Counted from the stretch's first letter, positions 28,401 to 37,428 are shown. The stretch is 64,000 nt of DNA from Spirosoma telluris (GCA_003259005.1 QLII01000001.1:248001-312000), one strand, 5' to 3'. Notes: a model not told the origin generated them from the sequence alone. Program-made: numbers and translations.

Positions 28401-29182
28401 GTATAGTCAATTGGTTTAGGCGAGTCACCTCCCATCACGTAGTGCAAACCAGCGCCTAAATGCCGCAAAAACAGGGGCTCTGAGAAAGTAGCTTCAGTGT
28501 GGCCACCCGCCGTGTAGAACGAACGGCCGCCATCAAATTCCTGATACCAGGCCATCGGGTGATTGTCGCCATTGGTGCCGCCTTTGTAGGTTTTTTCGTC
28601 AATGGTTAGCAGTACATGCAGGGCCGGACTGATGTTTTTAAAGGAATAAAATTCATCTTCCCGCTCCCAGCGTTCCGGCAGGAAACGAGTTGCCGGGTTG
28701 TTTTTATCCACGACAACGAACGTTCCTTTCTGGACGTTATCGGGCATGGGGTGATTGGCGAACCAGGCACCGGCCAACTGGTTGTACCAGGGCCAGTCAT
28801 ATTCGGTATCGGTAGCCGCATGAACTCCCAGATAACCTCCGCCCGCCTGGATATAGCGTTCAAAGGCATTTTGCTGCTGCGGATTCAACACATCGCCAGT
28901 TGTACTTAAAAAGACGACCGCCCGATAGCGTTTTAGGTTCTCTTCGGTAAAGCGAGTTGCGTTCTCGGTGGTATCGACGGCAAAGCCCTGCTCTTTGCCT
29001 AGTTTGAACAAGGCTTGTTGACCCGCCCCGATGGAGGCATGGCGAAAGGCGGCTGTTTTGCTAAATACCAGAATACGGGGTGGGTCTATGGCAGCCACAT
29101 AGGACCAAAGTCCAATGGACATCAGGCCAACCAGTACCGTTCCAATGAACCAGCGAAGGGTATTAGGAAGAAACTGTAGCAT
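25420..29182 (-). CDS. ThuA / PQQ-type sugar dehydrogenase / PKD / cytochrome c fusion (frame interrupted twice)
   Basis: Restored length is 1,254 residues. In order: a membrane or signal segment (FIGTVLVGLMSIGLWSYVA); a ThuA domain (RILVFSKTAAFRHASIGAG, DWPWYNQLAGAWFANHP); a glucose/sorbosone-dehydrogenase propeller (LLGITKDPNFSENHWIYLYY, IYTMGHRNPFRISVDPKTG); a PKD domain; a class-I cytochrome c with CKACH near residue 893; a carbohydrate-binding-like beta domain; and a C-terminal DUF3471-like barrel (LDAYAGKYKMSGLPFEYIEV). It probably oxidises sugars in the periplasm and passes electrons to its own haem. Frames break at 27856-27860 and in the C run at 27001-27005; one base at each restores 1,255 codons. 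It is divergent from the Nudix-type regulator. Confidence 0.87.
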
Positions 29183-29230
29183 TGAAAAGTAATTAATTAT
29201 TTGTTGGAAAAATTGAAATAAACTTAATAG

Positions 29231-29286
29231 CGTAAATTTTACGGAATAAAGGTAGGGCGCATTTTTTTCTAATACGTAAATTTTAC
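29231..29286. promoter_or_regulatory. Paired operator-like palindromes GTAAATTTTAC in a divergent promoter
   Basis: GTAAATTTTAC occurs twice, at 29232-29242 (extended to CGTAAATTTTACG) and at 29276-29286. Each is a 5-bp inverted repeat around one central base, with centres 44 bases apart. A -7-like TACCTTTA (minus strand, 29247-29254) lies between them. A TAGTTTTG box (plus strand, 29300-29307) sits just before the regulator ATG. The placement fits a regulator that controls both its own gene and the ThuA/sugar-dehydrogenase gene. Confidence 0.7.
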
Positions 29287-29312
29287 AGATTATTTTTTCT
29301 AGTTTTGATACT

Positions 29313-30089
29313 ATGAATTCGCTGGAAGAAGTCGAAGACTTTGTTAGGAACGGACATCGGCATTATCTGCCTCATTTGAGTATCGATCCGGTCATTTTTG
29401 GTTACCACGATCAGCAACTCAAAATTTTACTTCTTAACTGGAAAGGACTTAATGGTTGGGGACTGCCCGGTGGTTTTATTCAGCGGAGAGAACCTCTAAG
29501 TCAGGCCGCGCATCGCATTTTACAGGAGCGAACAGGGCTGGAAAATGTATTTCTTCAACAGTTTCATACGTTTGGTGATTCTCCTTATCGATTACAGGAA
29601 CGGAACCCCCGCGAGTTTTTTGAAAAATATGGAGTTGACATGGGCGAGGATAACTGGCTGTTCGAACGGACACTTTCAGTTGGCTACTTTGCCTTAGTTG
29701 ATTACTCGAAGGTTAACGTCAGGACTGATTTTTTTACCCAGAATTACCAATGGTGTGATGTAAAAGAGATTCCTTCACTTTTATTTGACCATAATGAGGC
29801 TGTGGACAAGGCGTTAGCCACACTTCGGCTCCAGATTTATCATCAGCCCATTGGCTATAAGCTGTTGCCTGAAAAATTCACCCTGCCGGAAATCCATACA
29901 CTTTACGAAACAATTTTAGGTAAAGAGCTGGATCCGCGGAATTTTGCTAAAAAACTCGTTGCCCTGGGGCTAATCAAAAAACTGGCGGAACAGCGGGCTA
30001 TTGGCCCACACCGGTCTCCTTATCTATATCAATTTGAGAAAGAAACCTATGAGGATGCCTTGAAGCAGGGTATCGTGCATACCTATTAA
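29313..30089 (+). CDS. Nudix-type transcriptional regulator (NrtR/AraR-like)
   Basis: A 258-residue protein whose N-terminal Nudix domain (about 20-160) is followed by a winged helix (about 170-240; FTLPEIHTLYETILGKELDP, NFAKKLVALGLIKKL). The Nudix box is degenerate: after GGFIQRREPLSQAAHRILQE the catalytic REXXEE glutamates are not conserved, as in NrtR-family regulators that use the fold to sense a ligand. In Bacteroidota members of this group control sugar catabolism (AraR of Bacteroides). It is divergent from the ThuA/sugar-dehydrogenase gene, with two palindromes between them. A sugar or sugar-nucleotide effector is an inference. Confidence 0.88.
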   Translation: MNSLEEVEDFVRNGHRHYLPHLSIDPVIFGYHDQQLKILLLNWKGLNGWGLPGGFIQRREPLSQAAHRILQERTGLENVFLQQFHTFGDSPYRLQERNPREFFEKYGVDMGEDNWLFERTLSVGYFALVDYSKVNVRTDFFTQNYQWCDVKEIPSLLFDHNEAVDKALATLRLQIYHQPIGYKLLPEKFTLPEIHTLYETILGKELDPRNFAKKLVALGLIKKLAEQRAIGPHRSPYLYQFEKETYEDALKQGIVHTY

Positions 30090-30201
30090 GTAGGTGATCA
30101 TTTATTGTCAGGCATTGTCGTCCCGTTGTCATTGATTGTAATAAGCTACTTAACCATGAATGGCCATAACTGACAATACGTGACTGCGATTAACAATCTT
30201 A

Positions 30202-30561
30202 CTATGATTCCTGAATCACAAAACTCTCTTCGGGGGTTGCCTGCACAACGAACGTCTTTGTGAGGGTTTCTGTACCTGTTGAAATCGTAAATCGATAGGT
30301 GCCAGCGCCTAAACCTGAAATGTCGAATTGCTGACTCAGTCCTTTTTGAAGAGCCACCGTTGCGCTATATACCGATTGGCCATGGGCATCCTGAATCCCA
30401 AGCTGAGCTTTGGTAGGAAGGGGTTGAATGTAAAGTTTGATTTTATGTTCGGCCGTCATTAGCATATGGGCCTGAGCGGCAGTAGGTTGAGTCGTTACAT
30501 GGTGAGCGAACGATGCGGTACTGGCTACCAGGCCCAGCATCAGAATGAGTACTTTTTTCAT
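30202..30561 (-). CDS. Small secreted protein, DUF3244-like
   Basis: A 119-residue protein with a signal peptide (KKVLILMLGLVASTASF, cleavage after AHH) and a single immunoglobulin-like beta-sandwich: AQLGIQDAHGQSVYSATVAL, QFDISGLGAGTYRFTISTGT, ETLTKTFVVQ. It resembles DUF3244 or the beta-domain of T9SS proteins, but is too short and lacks the usual Asn/Gly signature for a sorting domain. It is convergent with the Nudix regulator. Function is unknown. Confidence 0.75.
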   Translation of the reverse strand: MKKVLILMLGLVASTASFAHHVTTQPTAAQAHMLMTAEHKIKLYIQPLPTKAQLGIQDAHGQSVYSATVALQKGLSQQFDISGLGAGTYRFTISTGTETLTKTFVVQATPEESFVIQES

Positions 30562-31066
30562 GGCTTTTTAGTAAGTGTAAGTTTGTCTCGTTTGATCGCA
30601 CCGTGTCGGCGATTCGGTGAGACAAAATTGCCTTATACATAGTAAGCCAGAAAATGAAAGCCGACGAGCCCTTAAATAAGGAAGACGAGTGAAGATTTTT
30701 GCCTGATGAGCGAATAATCATCTTTGGCTTGGGCGTCTGATCGACCTTACTCCTAATGCTTTGAGAATAGTCGCCCCCATTGATTTGCCCCTTTACCAAA
30801 GCCATGGCCAGTATGCATCCAGTAAATGATAAGACGGCCTTTTTCATATTGTCAAAATTATGACATCAAAAAAAGGTTCTTTTCTAGTGATTAGTGAGGT
30901 CAATGTGAATTTGGACAGCCTGACTGTGAATTCGGATTGGTTGGTGAGAAAGGCACCCCTGTGAGTCTATGAGGATTAATGAAGCAGAAAACCAGTTGAT
31001 TTGTTGCCTACCATTTTCAGGAGCGACAACAAGCCAACTGGTTCTTAAAAATTGGGAATCCCTATA
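30562..31066. other. Gap of 505 bases, no firm gene
   Basis: A minus-strand frame starting at 30847 encodes a plausible signal peptide (MKKAVLSFTGCILAMALVKG) followed by about 30 polar residues (QINGGDYSQSIRSKV). Beyond this it runs on into the next gene in another frame with an unconvincing composition. It may be a decayed small secreted gene. Nothing else is seen apart from AT-rich sequence around 30850-30950. Confidence 0.4.
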
Positions 31067-32725
31067 TTACGCCAACGCTTTCCGGGCTTCCCGGTCTGGG
31101 TCGTTGACCAGCGCAGAAGTATCATCCAGAATCATGGTTTCGCCGTTTTGAACGGTATACGGTTTCCAGGGGGGTAAACCACCGCCGTTTGGATTGCCGG
31201 TCTTCACAAAGTTCAGGAACGAACCTGCCATCTTTTCCGATAAAGCTCGGGGTCGTTTGCCGCCACCCGTGTGGGTTAGCATCAGATCGGTATTGTAGAA
31301 CCAGAAACAGATGTCATCGCAGTGGAACGCCCGCATCCGGCCATCGAACAGGGGAGGCTGCCAGCCAAACCAGGCCACATAGACGGGGGCTTTTTGTCCG
31401 GACACTTTCGCATCGGCGGTGGCAATGGCATTCTTCCGGTTGGAAACAACTAACGCCCAAATCTCGATAGGACGCGCCTTCGGGAAGTTTTTGGCATACG
31501 CATCCACGATATCACTGGTCTTATCGCCAAAACGAGGTTTGAGTTTCTCCTTCACGCCCTCTATCGAAATACTTTCCAGGGAGGCATCCGTCCGATCGGG
31601 GTTCATCTCATGAAATGTAGAGCAAATCATCAGCGGAATGTTGGCTGAGAAGTGATTCGGGTCCGTGAAAAATGTGCCCTGATTGAGGTACGTTCCGTCG
31701 GCTACTGGCGAATAACCTCCCCGTTGGATACCCATCTTTTTGGCCTCATCGGCCATTTTCTCAACAGCCCTGTTAGCAATATCGATGTACTCGCGCCACG
31801 GAATCTGTTGGAGCTTGTCAATTTCGCCCGGCTTTAAACCGGCCTCCTCCATGACTTTCACCCCCAATTTTTCGGCATATTCCTTATTGGTTCCGGCCAG
31901 CGAGCTACCGCTCAAGGCAACGGCCTTATGAAACAGTCCTTTGGCTGATGGCATATTCATCAGCGTAGTTACTTTGGCTCCTCCTCCCGACTGGCCGATA
32001 ATCGTTACGTTGTTTGGGTCGCCACCAAAATTGGCAATGTTGTTTTTGACCCATTCGAGTGCCGCCACCATATCCAGATTGCCCACATTTCCGGATGCTG
32101 CATGCCCACCTGCCGCTTTCAGGTCACTATAGCCCAGCGCACCGAGTCGGTGGTTGATTGAACAGAAAACGACATTTCCCAGGCGGGAAATGTTCTCGCC
32201 GTGATAGCCATCCTGCTCAATTGCATTTCCATTGACGAATCCGCCCCCGTGCAACCAGACGATTACGGGCCGTTTCTGGGTATCCAGGGCAGGTGTCCAG
32301 ACGTTCAGTTTCAGGCAGTCTTCAGAGACGTCGTCATAATTCCAGTGGTCAACAAACGAGGCATAGACATTGGCATACCGTTTCTCCATGATCTGGGGAG
32401 CGGAGTTTCCCCACCAAAGGGCCGGACGAATATCGGTCCACGAGGCCGGTTTTTGGGGAGGCATGAACCGATTCTTGCCTGAGGTGTCGGCTCCGTAGGG
32501 GATGCCTAAAAACTGGTGGATGTCACGCAGAATAAACCCTCTGACTTTTCCATATTCCGTTTTGGCAATTGCGATGTTGTCTCCTACTAACAAAATCTGC
32601 CCGTCACCTGCTGGCTTTGCTGTTTTTGGTGGTTTCAATCCAACAGCAGTAGCTTGTTGAGATACACCCAAACTGGCTACGCCAACTCCGAGTGATTGTA
32701 AGAAATTTCGTCTTGACGGTTTCAT
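31067..32725 (-). CDS. Exported type-B carboxylesterase (para-nitrobenzyl esterase-like)
   Basis: The ATG at 32725 starts MKPSRRNFLQSLGVGVASLG, a Tat-type signal. The 552-residue body is a carboxylesterase-lipase: oxyanion-hole segment VIVWLHGGGFVNGN, nucleophile VTIIGQSGGGAKVTTLMNMP (GQSGG), the N-terminal signature EDCLKLNVWTPA, and a C-terminal His near FHCDDICFWF. The upstream in-frame extension is not needed. It hydrolyses carboxyl esters in the periplasm. It is not tightly linked to its neighbours, with 113 bases to the downstream gene. Confidence 0.93.
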   Translation of the reverse strand: MKPSRRNFLQSLGVGVASLGVSQQATAVGLKPPKTAKPAGDGQILLVGDNIAIAKTEYGKVRGFILRDIHQFLGIPYGADTSGKNRFMPPQKPASWTDIRPALWWGNSAPQIMEKRYANVYASFVDHWNYDDVSEDCLKLNVWTPALDTQKRPVIVWLHGGGFVNGNAIEQDGYHGENISRLGNVVFCSINHRLGALGYSDLKAAGGHAASGNVGNLDMVAALEWVKNNIANFGGDPNNVTIIGQSGGGAKVTTLMNMPSAKGLFHKAVALSGSSLAGTNKEYAEKLGVKVMEEAGLKPGEIDKLQQIPWREYIDIANRAVEKMADEAKKMGIQRGGYSPVADGTYLNQGTFFTDPNHFSANIPLMICSTFHEMNPDRTDASLESISIEGVKEKLKPRFGDKTSDIVDAYAKNFPKARPIEIWALVVSNRKNAIATADAKVSGQKAPVYVAWFGWQPPLFDGRMRAFHCDDICFWFYNTDLMLTHTGGGKRPRALSEKMAGSFLNFVKTGNPNGGGLPPWKPYTVQNGETMILDDTSALVNDPDREARKALA

Positions 32726-32874
32726 CGTAGCATATATATTAGAAGGTAAGGAAAATCTCAATGGATGAGCTTAGCGTAAAAAGGACATATTGAGAAGTTT
32801 TTACTAGCCTCAACAACGAATTTATTACTGACAATCAGCGATATGACGGACGACTCTGTGGTTACGTAGTCTTC

Positions 32875-33312
32875 TCAAAGCTTTTTAACAAAGCAAACGA
32901 TACGATTTACTTCGTCAAATCCGATATTCTTGTGAAAGTCGATAGCAATTGAATTCGTTAGTTCAGTATCTGAGGCAAGTTGCCCGCACCCCTTTTGTCT
33001 GCTCCAATTTTCTCCCGCACTCACTAGTTTGCTGCCAAGGCCAAGCTTCTGATAAGTTGGCTTTACGTATAGAGCTTCGATGTAGGCAACTGGAAATTCG
33101 GTTGCCCCTTCAACGTAGTCTGTTCGAATCGTCAAATGAATAAATGCGATGTAAATACCTTGGTCTTTTAGAAGATAACAAATTTCATTGTCTAAGCGCA
33201 AAATCCGTTTGTAGTTTTCATACTCTTCCTCAAAGGCACAGTCTGTCCAAAGCTCCAAAACAAGGTCAACGAACTCATGAAGATTGTTTTCTGATAGTTG
33301 TTGAATTTCCAT
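32875..33312 (-). CDS. Aminoglycoside 6'-N-acetyltransferase-like GNAT protein
   Basis: The ATG at 33312 gives 145 residues, the usual AAC(6')-I length; a GTG three codons upstream is the alternative. Family-like segments occur in order: VLELWTDCAFEEEYENYKRI, IHLTIRTDYVEGATEFPVAY, the acetyl-CoA pyrophosphate loop YQKLGLGSKLV, and the ending CGQLASDTELTNSIAIDFHK with NIGF. AAC(6')-I enzymes acetylate the 6'-amine of kanamycin, tobramycin and similar drugs. Activity of this chromosomal homologue is not shown. The gene starts 44 bases after the FAD oxidoreductase ends, on the same strand. Confidence 0.82.
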   Translation of the reverse strand: MEIQQLSENNLHEFVDLVLELWTDCAFEEEYENYKRILRLDNEICYLLKDQGIYIAFIHLTIRTDYVEGATEFPVAYIEALYVKPTYQKLGLGSKLVSAGENWSRQKGCGQLASDTELTNSIAIDFHKNIGFDEVNRIVCFVKKL

Positions 33313-33356
33313 TTCGATCACGTACTCATGGTCGTCTTGAGAGACGAGTTTTGACT

Positions 33357-35054
33357 TTATAGCGTAAGTCGTTGCTTGTCGTTGAGTAACACCTCTTTAA
33401 GTTTAGCATAAGGTACCTGTTGAACGGTAGTCTTACCCTCGATAGCCAGAACGGCAGCTGTTGCTGCTGATTGCCCTAAAATCATAAACACGGGTTCCAT
33501 CCGAATTGATCCATAGGCTATATGCGAACTCGATACACAAACAGGTACCAACAAATTGGTGCACTCAGCCGCTTTAGGTACAATTGATCCATAGGCTATC
33601 GAGTAGGGCTTGTCGGGATGGATGCCTATATCGCCTTCATTTTGAACAAAGCCGTCCTTTTTTACGAATCGTTGTGAATTGTGGGCGTCCAGGGCATAAG
33701 AACCCATGCCAACCGGGTTTGGTACGTTGGTTTTGCCTAACGCATCGTCTTCTTTCATGACGAACTCGCCTTGCATTCGGCGGGCCTCCCGAATGTAGAG
33801 TTGATGCGGCCAGCCACCGTTGTCCTTAAATTCATCCTTTGGTAAGCCCCACTGTTGCATGGCATCGTGCACATCGGCCGGTACCTTCGGGTCGTTCTGC
33901 AAAAAATAAAGCAACCCTTTCTGGTAGAGTTCGTGGTCCTTAATGAGTTGCCTCCGACGTTCGTAAGTAGCATTGGGATAATCGTAGTTTTTGCCGATAT
34001 AGTCAGTGCTGAACGGGCCGTGGTTGTTGGTGTCGGTTTTTCGGTTGGGAATAGGGTCGTATTTGTCGAAGGTTTCGCGCCAGCCCGAGGCAAATACGCG
34101 GGCCAAAAGTTCGTACCGATTGGGGTCGTAGCCAGCGGGTTTCGGAAATGGAATTCGATTGTCAGGATGGTTGCTCAGGCACATTCGAAAGCAATACGCC
34201 TGAATTTTGTGATCGCCTGATCCGTTTTCGCCAGGCTCATCGGCCGATACTTCGGGCAGTAAGCCACTTGTCGCATCGCCCGCTACTTTATAGGGGCTGA
34301 TGTTGCTTTTAAAATAGTGCCCGTGCTGGAAAACACCGACCTGCACGCCATTGTGGGTCTCCTTGTAAACGCTGTTGGCTTCCCGGCCAACGTGGTAACG
34401 AACGCCCGCAGCCGCCATCAGGTCGCCTTCATAGGTAGCGTCGATGAAAACAGAGCCTTCATACACGTTTCCATTCAGCGTCCGAAACGATTGGATCGCC
34501 TTAGCCTTTTTTTGAATCCCCTTCACCGAACGGTCAAGCCATTCATCTCGATAAATAGTCAGTTTATACTCTCGTACAAAGTCCTCAAAAACCTGTTCGG
34601 CCGCATGGGGTTCAAAAATCCACATGGTTCGGTTGGTGCCGTCGATGGCGGGGGTTCCCTGACCTTTGTTGCCGTATTCAGACCGTTTTTGCCATTCCCA
34701 TGAGCTATCTTTCTGATAATGTTGGTAGAGCCGCTGGTAAAACTCGCGCGAAAGGCCGCCAATGACTTCTTTGTTGCCAGTATCTGTAAAGCCAAGCCCT
34801 CCCGCCGATAAGCCACCCAAGTGCTTATCTGGCGAGACAATGATAACTGATTTACCCATTTTCTTGACCTGGACGGCTGCCATGACCGCGGCCGATGTAC
34901 CTCCATAAATAATCACATCGGCATGTCGGGTCGCTAATTTGCTTGTTGTGGTTTTAGGTGGTTGTGTATAGGGGGTGCGGTAGCTCGGCAGGAGGATAAT
35001 TAATCCGAAAAGCCAGGTAAAAACCAACCACTTTCTACTACTATGATTTATCAT
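33357..35054 (-). CDS. Exported FAD-dependent oxidoreductase (FAD_oxidored, PF12831 type)
   Basis: A 565-residue protein with a signal or anchor segment (WLVFTWLFGLIILLPSYRT) and an N-terminal FAD fold: ADVIIYGGTSAAVMAAVQVK, SVIIVSPDKHLGGLSAGGLG and FTDTG. Later motifs fit the PF12831 group (VFIDATYEGDLMAAAGVRYH, VPVCVSSSHIAYGSIRMEP, ILGQSAATAAVLA). Such proteins are common in Bacteroidota polysaccharide and sugar-metabolism regions and are predicted to oxidise sugars or sugar-like substrates in the periplasm. Exact substrate is unknown. The next gene on the strand is the AAC(6')-like gene. Confidence 0.88.
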   Translation of the reverse strand: MINHSSRKWLVFTWLFGLIILLPSYRTPYTQPPKTTTSKLATRHADVIIYGGTSAAVMAAVQVKKMGKSVIIVSPDKHLGGLSAGGLGFTDTGNKEVIGGLSREFYQRLYQHYQKDSSWEWQKRSEYGNKGQGTPAIDGTNRTMWIFEPHAAEQVFEDFVREYKLTIYRDEWLDRSVKGIQKKAKAIQSFRTLNGNVYEGSVFIDATYEGDLMAAAGVRYHVGREANSVYKETHNGVQVGVFQHGHYFKSNISPYKVAGDATSGLLPEVSADEPGENGSGDHKIQAYCFRMCLSNHPDNRIPFPKPAGYDPNRYELLARVFASGWRETFDKYDPIPNRKTDTNNHGPFSTDYIGKNYDYPNATYERRRQLIKDHELYQKGLLYFLQNDPKVPADVHDAMQQWGLPKDEFKDNGGWPHQLYIREARRMQGEFVMKEDDALGKTNVPNPVGMGSYALDAHNSQRFVKKDGFVQNEGDIGIHPDKPYSIAYGSIVPKAAECTNLLVPVCVSSSHIAYGSIRMEPVFMILGQSAATAAVLAIEGKTTVQQVPYAKLKEVLLNDKQRLTL

Positions 35055-35195
35055 AACTGAACGGGGTGCCTGAGTGTAAAGACTAGTTTAAGATTTACTG
35101 TTATGCCGACCAGAACGGACAACACTACCCTCTGTAAGCATAAACCGGACAATTTCTATTGAGAAAAGGCTACTAAATTATCGGACCTGTAAGGC

Positions 35196-36509
35196 TTAGT
35201 CCCACTGGAGCGACAGTAAATTTCCAACTAGCAGCAGATTACTGAGATACCATCCATTTTCGGCGTAGCGACTCGGGTCGTCTATTTTGATGTTCCGTTT
35301 TTGGAGAATGGCCGCCTTGTCGAACCCGGTTCGGGGCACACGGACAGTTACTTCATGGACACTATCACTCAATCCATCCAGAAAATAGCTACTTCTTCGG
35401 TAATAGTGGCAGAACTGATCGAAGCGCTGGACTTCTTTTTTTACGCCGTCGAGCGTCACTTCGAGAATCCCTGATTTTGGCCCGATCACATCATAAAAAC
35501 CTAACGTAGTACCCTTGAACTTGATCCGTAGGATGGCATTGGGCGTCGTTGGCTGATAGATAGATGGCATGGATTTGGAAAAGGCTTTTACAACTTCGTG
35601 ATCGGCGGGCAGTTTCTGCCAATGGGCCGATGGGGGTAGTTCAGACAGGGAAATGAGTTGACTGGTTTCCCAATTGTCAGCAATCAATGGAGTTGGTAGT
35701 CCATGTGGTTTTTCACCGATCATCTCTTCCATTTCGGTAAGATACTTCCGTACCACACTGGCGTAAATGGGATGCCCCGATTTTGATAAGGGGTGTGTTT
35801 TGTCCGTCGTAAATACAATCTTGCCCGGATTTTCTTCGGGTTTACCCGTAAACACCAGCTTGCCTTCCTTGGCCAATCGGGCTACTTCTACACCCATGTG
35901 AATGGACGGAATCTGGTATTTGTCGGCGATTTTCTCCATGGTTTGCGCCGTTGCCTGATAGTGTCCATCCTGTATCTCTTGCAAGACGTTTTCGGCCAGC
36001 GTATACACAAAACAGATGTCTGTATTCGGATTGGCTTTCCAGATTTTCCGAATAATACCTTCCATGGATTGATTGATCTGGTGAGAAGAACGACCGAAAT
36101 CATTGACGGCAAATTCCACGAATACCAGATCCGGCTTTTGCTCCAATATGTCGTGATCCATCCGAAAAACGCCCAGATTCGACCCCGTTCCGCCGATAGT
36201 CGCGTTGATTTCAGTGAAGGGGGTGTGCGGGTAGTTAATTCGTAACCAGTTAAAGGTCATACTACGCCAGCCGTCGCCAGCTTCGGTGATGCTACCACCG
36301 AAATAGGCCACTTTAACATCCCGTCCTTCCTTTACCTTCTGGAAAAAATTTGGTAAGCCGCCCCGCTGATGGAATTCCGGCAAGCCCGATGGGCGTGTTT
36401 GGCTCCTGGTATCAACGTGAGTAGAGAGCGGCTTTTGGCAACTCCCAATAAGAATAAGCGTACTAAACAATGTGCCTGCAATTAGCCCGCGGAACTTCAT
36501 CTCTTTCAT
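35196..36509 (-). CDS. SGNH/GDSL-type hydrolase lipoprotein
   Basis: The ATG at 36509 gives a lipoprotein signal (GLIAGTLFSTLILIGSCQK, lipobox IGSC); the longer frame starting at 36554 is less likely. The SGNH blocks are AYFGGSITEAGDGW (nucleophile Ser), the Gly in GGTGSNLGVF, Asn in VEFAVNDFG, and the D-x-x-H in FTTDKTHPLSKSGH. A C-terminal beta-sandwich of about 150 residues ends the protein. These enzymes usually deacylate carbohydrates. The start is close to a terminator-like hairpin that ends the preceding minus-strand transcription unit, so the gene is probably monocistronic. Confidence 0.86.
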   Translation of the reverse strand: MKEMKFRGLIAGTLFSTLILIGSCQKPLSTHVDTRSQTRPSGLPEFHQRGGLPNFFQKVKEGRDVKVAYFGGSITEAGDGWRSMTFNWLRINYPHTPFTEINATIGGTGSNLGVFRMDHDILEQKPDLVFVEFAVNDFGRSSHQINQSMEGIIRKIWKANPNTDICFVYTLAENVLQEIQDGHYQATAQTMEKIADKYQIPSIHMGVEVARLAKEGKLVFTGKPEENPGKIVFTTDKTHPLSKSGHPIYASVVRKYLTEMEEMIGEKPHGLPTPLIADNWETSQLISLSELPPSAHWQKLPADHEVVKAFSKSMPSIYQPTTPNAILRIKFKGTTLGFYDVIGPKSGILEVTLDGVKKEVQRFDQFCHYYRRSSYFLDGLSDSVHEVTVRVPRTGFDKAAILQKRNIKIDDPSRYAENGWYLSNLLLVGNLLSLQWD

Positions 36510-36553
36510 TATGACCCTTTTCAAGCTTTTGGAAAACGATTTTATATAAACCA

Positions 36554-36588
36554 AAAAGCCCCGAATTACGTGCTAATTCGGGGCTTTT
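36554..36588 (-). terminator. Strong hairpin, 15-bp perfect stem
   Basis: AAAAGCCCCGAATTA (36554-36568) pairs exactly with TAATTCGGGGCTTTT (36574-36588) around a five-base loop. The flanking A and T tracts let it terminate in both directions. It is positioned after the end (36667) of the LolA-like gene reading leftwards. Confidence 0.88.
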
Positions 36589-36666
36589 GCATCACCATAG
36601 TAGCAATTGTTATTGATAGATATGGAGAAACTTGTCGCTTAATTGGTTAATCATAAGATCAAAGGC

Positions 36667-37389
36667 TTACTTCAGGGCCGGTAATTTAAAAATGCGCTCA
36701 TCGACAGCTGGATTGATCTCGATCGTGTTAAATTGAATCGTCTGTTCCCCAGATTCCCCAGCAGACTGAATTTTGATCGTGAACGCAAACGAGTATCCGT
36801 TTACCTTCTTGTAATTCAGCGACCGGGATTCAGATGCCTGCTCTTCGCCGTTTACCCGCTGAATTGAGGTAGATTTGGCTAATAAATAGGTTGTAGCGTC
36901 GATATAATCGTACTCAACTTTACCACTCTTACGAGTCAGTTTGAGTTTATACACATCGGTAGTACCCAGCTTTTCTTTTCCCATTAAACTGACCTTGTTG
37001 CCCTTTGCCTGATAATCGACCAAACCACCAGCCAGGTCGAGCTGATCGGCGAGCGTTTGCTGCATGTCGTTGGGCATCGGTTCGGGATTGGGTTGTCCCA
37101 TAAACGGATTGGTCATCCAACTGGTACTATCGGTAATCGCCGTCGTTTGAGTCATGCCCTGAACCACGACATCCATCCGCATCCCTTTGTGATTAATCGC
37201 CTGGATAGTCAGTGGGGCTGTATTCCCTTTCATCCGAATACTCCCCATCATTTTTACACTCTGGATGGCCCGAAGGTTGGCAATACCTCCCATTGCTTCC
37301 AGATGGCGACTAACGACTTCGTCGACCGTCTGAGCCTGTACCGTCCAGACAGTGAGGGATACCAGGATCGTAACTAGGAATCGGTTCAT
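36667..37389 (-). CDS. Secreted outer-membrane lipoprotein carrier-like protein
   Basis: A signal peptide (MNRFLVTILVSLTVWTVQA) is followed by 220 residues: a helix with LEAMGGIANLRAIQSVKMMG, then antiparallel strands such as KLKLTRKSGKVEYDYIDATT and YLLAKSTSIQRVNGEEQASE. This is a LolA/LolB-like half-barrel, a fold that binds acyl chains, and it is common as uncharacterised periplasmic proteins in Bacteroidota. There is no lipobox. It lies downstream of the haloperoxidase gene with a 96-base gap that contains an inverted repeat, and is followed by a strong terminator. Confidence 0.75.
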   Translation of the reverse strand: MNRFLVTILVSLTVWTVQAQTVDEVVSRHLEAMGGIANLRAIQSVKMMGSIRMKGNTAPLTIQAINHKGMRMDVVVQGMTQTTAITDSTSWMTNPFMGQPNPEPMPNDMQQTLADQLDLAGGLVDYQAKGNKVSLMGKEKLGTTDVYKLKLTRKSGKVEYDYIDATTYLLAKSTSIQRVNGEEQASESRSLNYKKVNGYSFAFTIKIQSAGESGEQTIQFNTIEINPAVDERIFKLPALK

Positions 37390-37428
37390 AAATTGATTTA
37401 TCTAAATGATATATACTTGAAAATCAGT

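Noticed and set aside
32875-33312. Horizontal resistance cassette around the AAC(6')-like gene
   Set aside because: No attC-like site, integrase, insertion sequence or second resistance gene is visible; spacing and strand fit a native operon position.
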